The translations under genes were made by a program, and so were the position numbers. DNA of 64,000 bases from Paragonimus skrjabini miyazakii (lineage: Eukaryota; Platyhelminthes; Trematoda; Plagiorchiida; Troglotrematidae): NCBI GenBank assembly GCA_014338405.1, contig JTDE01000945.1, positions 29,339 to 93,338 of the forward strand. Reading direction: 5' to 3'. Positions 1-13,859 of this stretch are shown here, piece by piece (positions within the stretch are counted from its first letter, which is position 1; every line of letters starts with the position of its first letter). The notes under the pieces were generated by a model. It saw nothing but the letters and a program-made list of their open reading frames with translations, did not search any database and was not told the DNA's origin.

Positions 1-1800
1 GACATCGTCATGATTGGCATACACTCCCAGGCATATAATCTAGTCATATAATTATGCGAGGTATAGTTCCTATGTTGCCTTGTCAGTAAGCCAAGAAATG
101 CTCAGCAATTTCAATAGGTGTTCTTATTTTCAATCAAAATCCACTGATTTAGGGTTAAGGGGTGTTAACTGTATCCCCTCTCAGGTTGATCCAAGATACC
201 ACGTGCTGCACATTAGCAAATGTATCTCTGCATGTAGACAGTCCTACTGTGTTCACTGCCATCTTGTTACACCTTTCACATGTGCAATGGCCAGTTATCT
301 ACACATCTAGCATGACTGATGCAGTTCATCAATAGCCCTACTGCTTCGTTCTAGGTAACGATCAATCGCGTAACTTTCGCCAAACACCTCCTATTGATCC
401 AATCAACAGCTCATTCAATTCAGCAAAAGTTCATCACCGGACTGATCTTCAACGTTTGAAATCTGCCAACTGACTAGAATGAGGAAGGGAACCGACGAGC
501 CACTAGTTCCATACAGGATGGGTAAGCCACTCAGCGGTGTCATAGGCACTAAACCCATGTCAGAGTCGCTATCTGATTATCAGTGATCAATGAGCTGACA
601 TTTCTTCGCCGTGCGGTCATTGATTTTGACTACAAGGACTTGCTGTAGGAACATCTGTCAACTAGAATGTCCGTCCAGAATAAAGGAATATTTTTGGACA
701 GTCCTCCGATTGGTTGAAGCGGTCTTATGCTGAACGTTATGTCATCTTATAATGAAAACACGAAGCTTATCAAGGGAATCCCTACTGCATGCGCTGTTTT
801 TTTCCAAATGAGTAGGGTATTAGAGTTGTGGTGTTCAGTTAGGCAGTCAGGTGGTCAGCACGGCGAGTTTCTGTGAAAAGCACTTAACCTAAGAACGACA
901 GGTATTCAGGATAGGGTACTCAGGCAACTGAGTTCGAGAAATTCGTGCATGCACCTATAAGTGTAGGGGATCGTCAATGAAAGCCGCGCCCTGTACCACG
1001 TCGGCTGCCATCTGGCTAGCCGATGCAAATAGATCTTTATCACCTGTTTTTTTCACTGGTGTACACTGTGAATGTACGACCTATAGAAACCGTCCTGTCA
1101 GTTGCTTCTGTTTAAGATAGTAAGTATCCAACATAATATAGAGGGAAAAAACAGTATAAACCTGTATACAGTATCCCCGGTGAACTTTCGACTACTTCAA
1201 CAACCCGTACCGTTTAGTGACCTTGTATTTACAGGCCAAAATTGGCCACAGCAGGCCTCCTTGTGCAGCAGAGGAACGTGCGATAGAAAGGTATACTATC
1301 TACAAAAGATTGTACGACTGAAAGGATCGGCTTTATTTGATGCTACTTGGAATCAACCGGTCCGGTTATAGTAACGGAGGAATTATTTCAGAACGCAACT
1401 GAAAAATTTGGACCTTCCGCATCACAGATTATTGTGGTTAATTCAAATGGATATGACAATTTCCAGCCATATGGAATAATTTAGCATCAAAGCCGTCAGT
1501 CACATCTAGCAGACCGTAAATTGTCACTCTTTCGTCGAAAGGAAAATGACTATCTGTAAGTGTCTTTTACACAAAAAGTATTCACTTCCGTTCCTAAGAT
1601 CAAGATCTCGGGGACGGATGAATTCAGATTTTAGCTTCAAAATAATGTCCATCGTGTGTACTTTGGAAGAGAAAAGACTAAAAAAACATTTTGGCAGACA
1701 GGAAAACTAAAAATTTCAACTTTGTCTGCAAAGCCAGTTAGATTGATGGTTGGAGTGACCTTTTCATCTACTTTCTTATAACCAACCATTTGACACGAAC
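1..1800. other. No gene recognised
   Basis: Short open frames only (up to about 90 codons), none with convincing splice borders or a recognisable motif. The last part, about 1,640-1,800, may be further decayed sequence of the Penelope-like fragment that begins at 1,801, but I could not align it residue by residue. Confidence 0.4.
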
Positions 1801-1953
1801 CGCTCTGATTCATACAAGAATGTCCCACTACACGAGACAATTGATTACATTTGTGAGCTCATTGAAACGAGCCACACTATTCTACCTCTACCTAGTGATA
1901 TTCTGAAAGAAACTTTATTACTGTGCACTGAAGACTTTCTGAAGAAGAGCTTA
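1801..1953 (+). mobile_element. Penelope-like retroelement, reverse transcriptase fragment
   Basis: One open frame reads SDSYKNVPLHETIDYICEL and, further on, SDILKETLLLCTEDF before a TGA at 1,954. The pattern of a N-V-P-L segment, a helix with E-T-I-D-Y-I, and a later L-K-E-(T)-L-L-L-C-T block matches the palm region of Penelope-like (PLE) reverse transcriptases of flatworms. This is recognised from family knowledge, not searched. Only about 51 codons are readable. The DNA after the stop may still carry the next RT block (a G-V-A-M-G-like stretch around 1,960-1,980), but it is too decayed to be sure. The insert is non-functional. The alternative is a related non-LTR RT, which I consider less likely. 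Confidence 0.6.
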
Positions 1954-1956
1954 TGA

Positions 1957-3721
1957 GAATGATTGCCATGTCGCAAATTTATATGACTAACCTAATCCTC
2001 AAACGTAATCTGGTGGTTCTAAAGCTTGTTAGTTAAGTACAAGTGAATCGTTATTACAAGGTTTGTCTAGAAACACGTTGCCCCTTCAAACTCTTCGGGT
2101 ACTGGACTAATCTTTCTGAAGCACGGTTTGCATATGGAGTGGGTGATAGAACGAACTAAAAGTCATAAGTGGGCTTAAGCGTTGCCGTTTAGTTAGTTTC
2201 TCTACCAAGTACACAACAATGCTTGTTGTTGGTTGAAAAACAGTTTGGTCGATCGCAAGAGTTTAGTTTTCGGATTTCGAAAAGCCAAAAGAAATTAAGG
2301 GACCAGATAGATAGTATGACCCGTTATCAGTACGGCAAGTCAGAAGTAACACACTTGGGCTGTGGAATATATGAGGTTCACGTTATTTTAAAATCTATGG
2401 TATATAACACTAGTCGAACACACATCTTGCCCAGACCGTTTAATGAACGCTCTACTCTATACCGTTTAGAACATATGCCTTTTTGAGCCCTTGGTTCCTA
2501 TCAGTATTCATGAGCCGTCGACAGCACCAGTTTGTGCACTGCGTTTAAGAACTCTTCTTCAATGTCACAGTAACCCCGTGAACAGCTCAACTCTGCTGTG
2601 CTGAACATTTCTGGCGGATCTTTTATAAACATGATGGAGTCAAATTTGGACAAATGTAGTTGTTGATAATTGAAGGTGATTTCGGGGTAAATTTGCCACC
2701 ACACCACTGTACTATGCGATGACACCTCTGAAACAAAATGGTTTCAACCATGATCTCGCTAGTGCCTTTAACAGATGTGGATATAAAGAGTTCGTAAGAG
2801 TAAAACTTGAATGAACGTGGTAATTGTCTGTGGCAATCAAAATATAGGTGACATGACGTTCACTTAACATGGAAAACTGTTAGACTGCAAGGAAAGCCTA
2901 AAGGATAACAGGCACCAATGGGGATGAACGTGAGGTTAAGTAAACTGTGGGATCAGAATTCTCTTGAACAAAAGAGCAATTCCGGCTAAATTTGTAAAAG
3001 ACATACGAAATTTTTCACAGTACTCACGAGGTCACAACGTCCAGTAAGAAAATCAATAACTCTCTAATTTACTGTGAATAACAGTGGATGAGATCATGGG
3101 AAGTAGACGACACGTTTTATATCTTAAAACCGGCATGAGCGGTTGGTCAAACTTTTTCAGAGGTGTCAGAGGTAAGGAAGGTTAGGTGAAAAACTGACAG
3201 AATAGTATCGTTGTATTAACAAAAGCAGTTAGTTGTTGAATCACAAACTTTTCCAGTGTATACACCCTGAAGATTACGGCGAACTGAGATTGAGTTATTG
3301 CAGAACTTTTCGGAGACTTATAGCGTGAGTTGTATGTTGAGAATATTTGCTTCATTCTTATAATTCAAGAAGTTATTATTTGCATCAGATGTAGCAAATG
3401 GGCAAAAGCAAAAGGAATTGAACAAAAGATGTAGACAGAGTTGAATCTGCTGTCACCGGCAAATTTACTTTGAACGTTTCCTTGGAAAGAGTGTTACAAA
3501 GCTTTGATTTGTCTCGCATATACCGGTGATATAATGCCACTTGCCAACATTGATAATAATTTTATCAAATGAATGAACTTCAAGCAATAGTTTGACCAGT
3601 GCATAAAGTGCACCACAATAAACGCTCTCTAAGGTGATGATAAGCCAGTACGTCACAGCAACGACAACAGCAGCTCTGTCTATCGCGGTACTGTGACCTT
3701 AAAAGACTCTTAGCCTGAAAA
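1957..3721. other. No gene recognised
   Basis: AT-rich, with scattered frames under 90 codons on both strands. I see no domain, tRNA-like box or repeat shared with the rest of the window. It lies between two retroelement fragments and may be older debris of the same kind. Confidence 0.4.
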
Positions 3722-4275
3722 TTCGTTCATTGCACGAACTCCCGTCCCTGATCTGTCAATTTCGCCTTTGGTACACCGTGGTTCCCTACGATGTGCTTCA
3801 TCATCATGTCTCCTACCGTAGATACTTTTTGATTCTGGACGCCGGTCGCTTAGATCCAACAGGTAAATTGTTCTGTCATGACCAGAACGTACTGGTTACC
3901 GCAGGCGCTCAGTGGAAATGGGTCCATAAGATCCATCGACCAGAGTTTGCCGATTTCGGAGACTGGTATTGACTGTAAGAGCTGTTGGGCTCCTCGAATG
4001 TCGCCTTTCAGCAGCTGAGTAGTATACTACTCACAACGAAGCTGCCTGTTATACAACAGTAGTATCTACTACGTTGTCCTACTCTACAGCGGTCACTTCC
4101 CAAACTCCAGGTTTTGCCTCCACACTTCCTGAAGGTGATTACAAGCTTCCGCCAACTGCGATCACATTTCTGCACATGAGAGCGGACAAGGTGTTTTATG
4201 TCACGTGATCCAAGCCGGAATTCACTGTACCGATGTGAGCGCTTATCAAAAAGATGGCTGCTATGTCGAGTGTCC
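3722..4275 (-). mobile_element. Ty3/gypsy LTR retrotransposon, degenerate integrase region
   Basis: Reading the minus strand from about 4,270 down, one frame gives an H2C2-like zinc-binding stretch (SSHLFDKRSHRYSEF, then RDIKHLVRSHVQKCDRSW) in which the two expected cysteines near the end are only partly kept (SH and KCDRS). A second frame starting at 4,020 gives the integrase core: LWSMDLMDPFPLSACGNQY, then VLVMTEQFTCWI, an in-frame TAA, and finally HGVPKAKLTDQGREF. The Asp in WSMDLM and the Asp in LTDQG are the first two acidic residues of the DDE catalytic triad; the third lies beyond the readable part. At least one frameshift (between zinc finger and core) and one stop break it. This order, zinc finger then rve core with GN-Y-LV and HG-P---TDQG, is typical of Ty3/gypsy pol. 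No protease, RT or RNase H could be read upstream. Confidence 0.75.
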
Positions 4276-4543
4276 GACGTCATGTGTGCACAGTAAGAAG
4301 TGTAATTCGCAATCAGCGAACAAAGCTGGAAAGGCAAATGCGGGCTAGGACGTCGTTGTGACCCCGAAGTGCATTAAACCGGGAGACGATACGCAATTAC
4401 TGGATGCAAGAAGTTGCATCTCACAATGAAACTGAAAGGTTAGCTAAAATTTAGAAAAGCTACCAACTTTGCCTAACACAAAAAATGTTATATGCTCTTT
4501 AGAAAAGTCTTATATACGTCAGCAGCCTCCGGCTGTCATTTAG

Positions 4544-4870
4544 AATTCAAATTTGGGTATATCCAGTGAACAGGGATTAGATATGAATGGGGGTTCATCT
4601 TTTATCTCTGCATTTCGGAATAAAAACCAAGAGCTGAATAACGAGGTATCTCATAGAAAAGTGTCCTGTAAGCAAGAAGTCATGAATCTGTCAATAAGTA
4701 ACGCAAAAAAAAGAGCATTTGACGCCGATGATGAAATCATACAGAAAAGTGCGAAGAGGGTTCAAAAACGAGAATCCATCAATTTGCTTTTAAAATATGA
4801 AACCAATGCAAAGAAATGGATGGCGAAGACGACCTTTAAATCGTATTTGATTACATGGAAAAGCAATTAA
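4544..4870 (+). CDS. Candidate exon, Lys/Asn/Ser-rich unknown protein
   Basis: The frame is open from an acceptor-like CATTTAG (ending 4,543) to TAA at 4,868. It begins NSNLGISSEQGLDMNGG and includes NAKKRAFDADDEIIQKSAK, a polar, helix-prone stretch with a KKR basic cluster that could be a nuclear localisation signal. A possible donor CCT|GTAAGC lies inside at about 4,669, so the true exon may be only the first 125 bases. I recognise no domain. It could also be a chance frame, since 109 codons is not significant by length; composition and the acceptor are the only support. Confidence 0.3.
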   Translation, partial: NSNLGISSEQGLDMNGGSSFISAFRNKNQELNNEVSHRKVSCKQEVMNLSISNAKKRAFDADDEIIQKSAKRVQKRESINLLLKYETNAKKWMAKTTFKSYLITWKSN

Positions 4871-7800
4871 AATTGTAGACAGAAAGATTCTGATTTTGCA
4901 CACCTATTCCACCTCCATAGGAATGCATATGACACATACGCAGCCTATGTTCTTATTTCCAAATATGCTGCCAATGTTTAGGTTTGGTCTGGGAAGCCAC
5001 CCAAACTACTAACCTGTTATACAGAGAACAGTTGTTACCATACATTGCCGGTGGTGAACTTTGCGAGATCAGCCAACGAGATAACTAAGCAAGCGAATGT
5101 ATCAAACAACACCACGCATATAATGAACTAAAGTGTTTTCTTGGGCAATCACATGAAAACCACTGGCATGGGTTGAAATTTCAGTCTTTGCCATAAGGCC
5201 ATGTTTTCATCATTGAGGGTTCTCTAGGAAAACTATACAACGCCACCTGACTAAGTAAAGGAAGCACTAGAAATATATTACTAGAAGACATGCTGATGTT
5301 ACTGTCGCATTCAGAAGTGTTTTGTGATAAGGGTACAATAACCGTGACCGGCTAGACAGTTAGAACAGAATCGGACCGCGGTGTGGACTGCCTTAAATAA
5401 AAGTTTGTTTATGTAGTGACATCTATGCAGTTTGAACAATAATTGTTGAATACAGCTCACATTGAGTTGCAGGACTCACCTGTCAGCTGAGCTATTCAGC
5501 CTACCAACTTCAAAAAGGCTGTCCCAGACTAGAGTTTCTTTGTTGTTGTTAATCAACAGTATACATGTTACACCTGCGAAAGTTTTCACAGTTAAGTTTC
5601 GGTCCTCAAACCTGGTAATTCATCCAGCTAGATCGGTTGAGTACAGTTGTTACGAACGCATGATGATTCCCATTATATTATTGTTCACTGGATGGGTGCA
5701 ATGGGCCATTCCTTCATCTATACGTGCGTGGTTTACATGTAGCAAACACCTGAACTACGTTTGTGAATTCCTAAAATAACAGACTAATGGGAATTAACAG
5801 GTTTAAATCATATTCGGTAGGAATAAATTAAACCTGAATGACAATTGGCGCATAGTATGATAATGTTTACAAAACTAGAAATTGAGTGGATGAATGTCAT
5901 TTTTAACACAAACCCCGAGGGGCTGGAACAGCAGTTGGTCATCGTTACTTTATAAAACTCTAAAAAAACAAGCAAGTTAATCTTGAACTTAAGGCTATAG
6001 CTAGTGCATGCTAAAGCTAACCGGAGGCTAAATTGACCCAAGTGTACAAGTCTAGGTAGAACAGTAACGGACAGTAATTTGCTAAATTGGCTAGTATGTT
6101 TACTAGTGCTTTTAGAACCAAAGACTAGATGAATACAGCTTTTCACATCAAATTGTCAATACTTATAGTTAGGAGCTGTGTTCAATTTTAAGTTTAAGCG
6201 GGCACAAAACGAGTCATAGATTGGTCACTAACAAGTAGCGTTGATGAGTAATCCATGATTTTATTTGTTTAAAATTAATCGGGCAAACTGACTGTTACTT
6301 AAAAAGGATTGTGGGTGAACGTCCAGTTACGACAGGTGGCCGTGGTAAGGATTGCCACATAAGCGGGAACCGGAATTTGAACCGTGGGCATGTGCTGCTG
6401 ATGGGGTCTAAGCAGAACGGAAGCCGAATGTAACATCCGAAGAGGTACTGTCCGTCTACCTTAATGTGAAATCTGCCACCAAGAGAGAATTGGCTTCAAC
6501 TACTCGATAACAATCAGAGTATTGCTCAACGAATTAAGTGAAATTGAAAGGTTTGGCATGACCATGACCTGAAGGGACAGTTACTATAATTTCGCTCAGG
6601 GCGACTGGCAATCCAATCCGTAGTTTCAGGCGTTTAAGTGCAAAAATTTGGTCATCCTTTGGCTAAAATTATTGGAACAATCTTTAGCACATCCTTTTTA
6701 AAGGTACATGGAGTGGTGTTCATCTACCGGTTCTGATGACATTTGACAACAACAAAATTCGACCCTGACAACCGACTGTGACCTTTACTAAGATTTTCTA
6801 AGTCAGCATTGTAAAGTTCTATAGGACTTCTCATCTCATCAAATGATATTAAGTATACAGCCTAGAATGTCGTGGTGCCACTTTCTTGTTAATCCTGATT
6901 ATTGTTTAAACCTCTCCGAAATCTTCGTTAATACATCCCAGACAGGTATCAATCAAAAGGAAGGTGAATTTTTGGCAAAGTTTGTCCAGTTCTGATTTCG
7001 AATTTATGTTCAGTTTACACAGCTTTTTGCACTGCTTTGTGTGACTACCAACCCCCTTAGTTATGATAAGCAAGTGCAAACTTGTTACTTCACATCACTG
7101 TTCTGTCTTATCGTTTCGTTTTGCAAAGCCTACCAAATCCCTTAGACATTCAACTCCGTTTTGCTTTTTTATGAGTAAGCAGGATTTGGAGATTCTACAA
7201 AGCAGGAGACGAGCTACACTAAATATATTGAAAATGAGGGTAAAACGTTCGGTGCTGTTTCTGAAATGCTTCAACCTACAGTTTGAGGAAAAGTCACGTT
7301 TAATACTGAGTCTGGGAGCCAAGCGAAGTGGTTTTTCGTCGAAGACTTCGCAATCAAAATTAATTTTTCTAAGGCCCAGTTTGGTGATATTACACCTTAA
7401 ATTTGGTTACTAACATGTTTTAAACTACTGTAGAGTATCTTTCATTCCCAGACTCGTTACCGTGTTGTCATGTTTATTTTGGTGGATAATCGACCTGCCC
7501 AAAAAGACCGAAACTTGCCACTATAAATGTACATGATAGAGTTTATGCTCACTGTTCGGGCTTCGGTGCGGATCTGTTTGAAGCTAGATTTAAGTGCATG
7601 TTAAAATGTTCACAAATTGTAAGCGGCGATTTTTCAGCCAAACTACTTTGATTATGTGGATTTAGTTTCAATGACCATGCCTGCAGTTTTCTCACTTGTC
7701 TATAGATAATCAATAAATACCACTCAACCTGCCTGCAAATTAGGATCTACGTCAGTCCCATATACAGGTAGAAAATGCCTTTGGATATTCAGCAACGCAT

Positions 7801-10800
7801 TTTCGCCAAGCAGTGTAAAAACTGGCAAGTAAGTGCAACATCTACTGAGGTTTCCTCACAGTCATCGTAATTTAGAGCGTATCCAGGATATACTCATTTG
7901 GACCACTTAAATTAGGCAGCATTCCACCTTCCAGCGTATTGCTTGAAACCTGACATTCACCATGTGTAGTATCGGCCGAACAAATGACCTTGAAAAACCG
8001 AAGTCACGAGATTCCGCAATGAATAGTCCATTTCATGGTCAGATACGTCCACATTTCGTAAATCGATAATCAGAATCACCTGATACTATCACGTGGCAAC
8101 CCAGCTATAGTCAGTCGATTTGTCCATATCACGGTCACTAATACCTCCCAATACTTAGATCTATGGTTGCTCCATATGATGCGACATTGTAAATAATAAT
8201 GCTCCGACGGTTTTTAAAATAATCTTAAAAAGGAAGTAGTCAATGTATTAGCCTGGTTAGAGCTCTAACTAATTGAGATAAGCGCATAAATGTTCATTTT
8301 GTTGCACAACCATTTCTCCCTGTTTGCTCACGCTTGTGAACTGATGAACTGACTTCAAGTGTTGTCCATCACCTATTTTGACTGCAGTCCCATTTTGAAT
8401 TCATGTACTTCCTTCGCTAATCAAGTTGGATCAAATGTATACCTAAAACCCAGGGAAAATGCTAGCTATTCCTCAATAAATATAATGCTTTTTATTACTA
8501 AGATTATGAGCATGACTTCCAACTTTTACTGCCAACTAATTGTGTGCACGAGCTTACGAAGTTAAAGGTGGACTGGACTGGAAACATTCGTGCTTTCGTT
8601 CTGTTTTTAACCTATTTGGCTGAGTTGGTCCCTGTCAGTTAAGTATATTCAACAGAAAGTTGACCTTATACCATCTAGACTGTATATCTAAGACTTCAGT
8701 ACAGTTTCTGGGATACAAAAGAACTTCCTACAGATTAGTTAAGAGAAGCGTGATTGTTGTGAAGTCGAAGCGTTCGATTCGTCCCCATTTTGCCATCTTT
8801 GGAAGGAAGTCTCCGTGGTAGAAAATGTAATCTGATGAAACGTGTAAATAAGGAATCTATGCACATAAAATATTATTTGCTATTATCTTGATTCAATCTA
8901 CAGATAACTGATACGCCCACGCCCAACATCACGCCAATGACTGCTAGCTATCAGTGCTTTGATGGACTTAAATAGGTGTCTTCGCACACAGATTTATCTT
9001 CTTGGGTGTCCTGCATAGAAAAATACGTAAGGCTAATGACAACGGTTTGTCTTTAACCTGGTTTTGTGAACTAGCAAGGCTACCTGGTAGAGAGATTGTC
9101 GGTTCGATACTGTCTATCACATAAGAATTGGTGGTGGCTGTAACCTCAACTTTTTCTCTCAACCAGCATTCACGGCTCTCTCATAGATCGCTGTAATGCA
9201 AACATTTGATCGAGATTGGGTAGCATGGAACAAAGCTGTCATATTTTCATCGGAAACGAGGCGCATGTGATGACCCTGTTAGCGACCAGTGGACATGTTC
9301 AAACACGCTCACTCATCTGCCGACCCTTTGTTTACTTGCCGTGGAAGCCAAGTGCTTTGTTTCACAGTCACCATCAAAAGATTTTGGCCAACATCCATAA
9401 ACTCCCGGATCAATGTCGAAACGTTGGTTAGGCTGGTCAATCAATCAGCGGTCGACCAAACTGTGGATTAAGAGAGGAGGAGATGAGGAGGTAATGCATA
9501 AATTAAATGCAGACAGACGAGGGTCAGGGTAGTTTAGGATTCTTCTGTCAAGTTTGTTGAAGTTTCCCATCAACACTTATTTTGAAAATTTTGACTATCG
9601 CCAATAACTTCAAGAGCTGAACAAAAGTTGCTTGTTCACTGAAATATCTCTGTTAGATTTAGAAACCCCTAGTAAGCAGTAAGCTAAAATGAGGCCGTCC
9701 TTTGACGGTAAAAAAAGAAAGCATTGCAAGGTAGATAAAACTGCATACAAACTTTTGGTTCACAACCTAACCGGAAGGTTTGTAAAGACAAGCTTATTGT
9801 GATGTGAACTTCCCGTTGTATGCACCAATTTTGTTCTACTACAATTTTATCGCCTCCGTAAATAGAGGTAGACTGTGGATTCCCATAACGTATCTATTGC
9901 AAAGCAGCTTTATTGATACCGTTTGAGAGTTGACAGATTAGAGACCTCTACAAGTATATTTCACCACATCTTTCAGTTTCTAGCCAAACCCACTTGACTA
10001 AAAACGCTATAGTCTTATCTCGCTCCGATTCCACTACAACAGCAGTGAATAAATTGCTTTATATGAAAACTTACATTCTGTTACTGTGAGGCTATCTTGT
10101 GCACTACATCCCTGAAAACAATGAGACTCAAACATGCTGACTGAAAAGCCTTACTGGATGTGAGGTTAGCAGTCAGATGTGATTGGTGTTAAATTAGTCG
10201 CAACTAAAACGCCAAAGCTTTAGTCAATAGACAGCTAATTGTCGGACAAACGATCATTCTGTTGGGAACCACTTACTGAATTCTTACTGTTTTGACTGTT
10301 GTCATAACAGTCCGCTTCTGAACCACTTTAAACTGTGTCCCATTGTCAAACGAAACAAATATTTATCTGTTCTATTGCCATATGTTGCAAATCACCCACA
10401 AACTAGTTCATAAATCGAACGCTAATTGACCCGAAAATTAGCGCTGTTGTGTCATACGGTACTGGTTCCTGAATGATGGAGAAACTCAAGAAACCCAGAA
10501 ACAGAGTATTACAACTTGCTTATAATGTTGTGTTATTCTCAATCCATTTATCAAACCCAAATTTCGTTAGACTATGATGAAAGTAAACGTTTTTCCGAGC
10601 TTATTCATTGAAATGTGTCTTCGGTGGACTGCCTGACGTGGCAGCAATGCATGACCAATTCGAGAATTTGTTTTTCCCGCAAACTTGTAAATCCTATAAT
10701 CTGCCCATTTTTCTCCTAACAACAAAGAACTATGGAGTTTCCTGTAACTACACGCTAAACACTGTAACAACCAAGTGAGATATTTAATTACTTATCAAAT

Positions 10801-11149
10801 CTGAAGTTTGAAGACATTATTTCGATGAACCGTGTGGTTTCCATTTATCATGACTTTTTCACTATGACACCGTCTGCATAAAATTAGCGAAATTTGACCA
10901 GCAGTTTCAATACATTCGTGCTCCAGATACGTCTATTCTCTAGGATAACCAAAATAGTTTTTGGTTGCTGTCAATGGCTGTTGTAGCTATACTCGAGTAT
11001 GACTGAGCCGAAAGGCTAGACTTGATGAACTGAGCAGCACCAACACACACTGTACAGCACCCCCAAAAAGCGCACGGTTTTTAGTGACTTACTTATGTAA
11101 CATACAAGCCGGCCTTTTCTATTCTGGCTATCCGTCACGCGGGACAGTT
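4871..11149. other. No gene recognised
   Basis: More than 6 kb with chance-length frames (up to 116 codons at 7,063-7,413) and no motif, repeat family or structured RNA that I can support. AT content is fairly even, with no large compositional break. Confidence 0.4.
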
Positions 11150-11365
11150 ACACGCGAACCAAGTTTGGGGCTAAGTGGAGACAGCGGGGGAACATCGTTT
11201 TTTGGAATTAAGGGTTCCAGCAACAGCCTTATGCAAGGAAACAACACAAACAGGTAGGAACCAAAGGCCCAGCAAACACACACAGCAAACACAAACGAAA
11301 ACCAAAAAGGCATCAACAGCACAGCAGGATGCCCTGTTTCACAATTCAAAATCAACTAGTGCGCG
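11150..11365. other. T-poor, A/C-rich compositional island
   Basis: The plus strand here is unusually poor in T and rich in CA/AAC words (cacacagcaaacacaaacg is an example), giving a Gln/Thr/Lys-rich frame at 11,175-11,429 and a T-rich hydrophobic frame on the other strand. The strand asymmetry is unlike the flanks and resembles retroelement leader DNA or an old simple repeat. No family could be assigned. Confidence 0.35.
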
Positions 11366-13859
11366 CTTGTGGGTTTCGACGGCACGTTGCAATTACACTG
11401 GAGGCAGTCTTGTGAGAAAGGCCGTTTAGTGCACTATGACTAACAGGTAGCTTTTGATCAGTTTTGTTCCATCCAACGTGATCAGATATTAGTGCCCAGC
11501 CTTTCAGAAGTTATCTAATTAGATCATACTACATGACTTTGTATCCTAGCAGACTAACAGTTGCCAAATCTCTCGATATCGAGTACTAATGAGGGACTAG
11601 ATGTAACAACTGCTCGCAAACTACTAACCATAAAGGGATGTCGTGACCACTTTATCAATAATTTGTATAAGCGTTGAGTTGCAGTAATGTGTAACAGTGA
11701 AAACGGACAGTTGTTCATTTTTATAATGAGGACTAATGTGATGCTGCTATTGCAGGCAATATACTGAGGCCCCATGTGGTTCGATCGGTTATCAGAAGAT
11801 GGTGAACAACGGTGTCAAAAGATATGTCGGACACTTCTGCACTAACTTCGTCTGTCAGCTACCGTAAAACCGTCGGAGTGAAGTATTGACCGAATAATAA
11901 TTATAATCTAACTGAATTAATACTCCTGTAGAGCTTGGTCATTAGACAAAAGAGATGGCATCCTAAGTGTCTCACTGACGGAAACGGATGTCCAAATATT
12001 TACGTAGCAAATGTGCCAATTCAGAAGGTGTTATAAAAAGCCTAGCGTTATTGGTCTCACTTATGAGGACAACCTGTGTTTTCTGCTTTCAACATTCTAC
12101 ACACTATGTGTTTATAGTTGTGTACTAAAGATGTCACTTACGTAAACAATAATGCAAACTATTTTTGTGCGTTTTTCTCATTTTTATTGCAAATCTGTTT
12201 TAATTAAAAGGTTTCTTCTGATTATTGGTCACCGTTTGTTCGTGCACACTGTTTATATGTAGTTGGGTGCGCAAACTGAGTACAGGTCAAATAAACGAAA
12301 TGTCAAAGCCAATGAAATTAAACATAAATATGTGAATACTAGCATGCATTAGGTTTGATACCCATAATTTTCCAAAAGTTCCACATTTTTATGTGATTTA
12401 CGTTGATCGGAGATTTCCATGTCCTATGCACTTAACATTTTGTATAGAATGAAAAATTTGCTGACAGTTTTTTCTGAGCAAAATATGTATGGAGATGTAT
12501 GCCACGAATATCACAATAAGCCTGGTCTTCCTCATTCTCATTAATGAAAAACTACGTTTGTTTTTTCTAAGGTAAACATTCTTTGGTTGCTTTAGTGATA
12601 AGATTTAAAAACATTTACATTAAAAGCAAAACGTTATCTTTCCAAAAACAACGTTAGCTTCAAAGAAACCGATAATGTTGAGATCAGCCAGATAGGCAGG
12701 TATTATAAGAATTCTCAAATAGTTTTCCAATTAGTCGAATTAACAAGGGTTGTTAAAACAGCCTTTGTTTCGCTTGCATATTTCTATCAAACAGATATAA
12801 TTTAACAATTTGACGACCAAGTGAAGTTGTTTTTTTACATTCATTTTGTGTTTCAGGTGGTTCTGCGCAATAAACCTATACTACCATCCTAGTGTATATC
12901 TTATTTTGATTGAAAAAACCCCTTTGTTTTCGTTCAGTTATAAACAGCTTGTAGTTCTGTTCATGCATTCACACATTCAATTTTACAAAAGCACTCATGG
13001 GTATTGTGACTCGTCCTATAAGAAAATGGCAATACAAATGTAGACGGAGTGAAACAAAAAAATTCACCTGGGAATTTAGATGACCCAACGGATCCACGTA
13101 CTCCATTCACTGCGGCAATCTGTCATATCCCAAAGAATTTCCAAGCACCGGTAAACAAAGCCAAACTACTGCTAAAATTGCAAACGCCATTTTTTCATGC
13201 TATTCCACAGAGCTTTCGGTGATTTCCTAGTCACTGTTAATGTCACTGTCTAACCGCGTTGCGGTTTCTTCTAATTTCTAGCGGTCGCAATAAACAGTTT
13301 GTAGTGTGACAGACTCCATAATGACACAGTAATTAAACAAATCCTTGTTGTTCACAGTACAGTTTTACTACCGTGGTAATCGGTAGTGAACTTCCAAATT
13401 TCCCACTGCTAAACTCTCAGTGCTTACACCAGGTGGATCCAAGGAAGTGTTATAGGATTGTTAGGTTTAGGTCAGTCTTCTAAGAGTAACTATCACCTGC
13501 TACGACGGGCCGTCATGATTCCTTCTAATGTTTCACTTTAGTCTACCCAACATTGGGCGCATGCTGTGGATTGCAACATCTTACTGGTAGAAGTTTTAGT
13601 TGCAAACCTGACGGGGTCGCCAACGATCAGATGGCTGAATGTCCAATTTAGGTTCTACTCAACAGATTTCGATTCTGCGTTCTAGTCAACTGACAACAGT
13701 ATCTGGATAACAAAGCTGACGAATATCGATGAAGCACAGTCGGTTATGCTGAATTCGTCAAGCTTGATTACTGGAAGTGCGTGTGCTGAAATCATTCACC
13801 ATCTTCCATTGAATCGTGAACCAGTAGTCATGACGTTATTGTACATAAAGCAATGGTTC
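11366..13859. other. No gene recognised
   Basis: AT-rich, especially 12,100-13,050, with T-runs and short frames. No domains, repeats or RNA genes that I can support. Confidence 0.4.
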
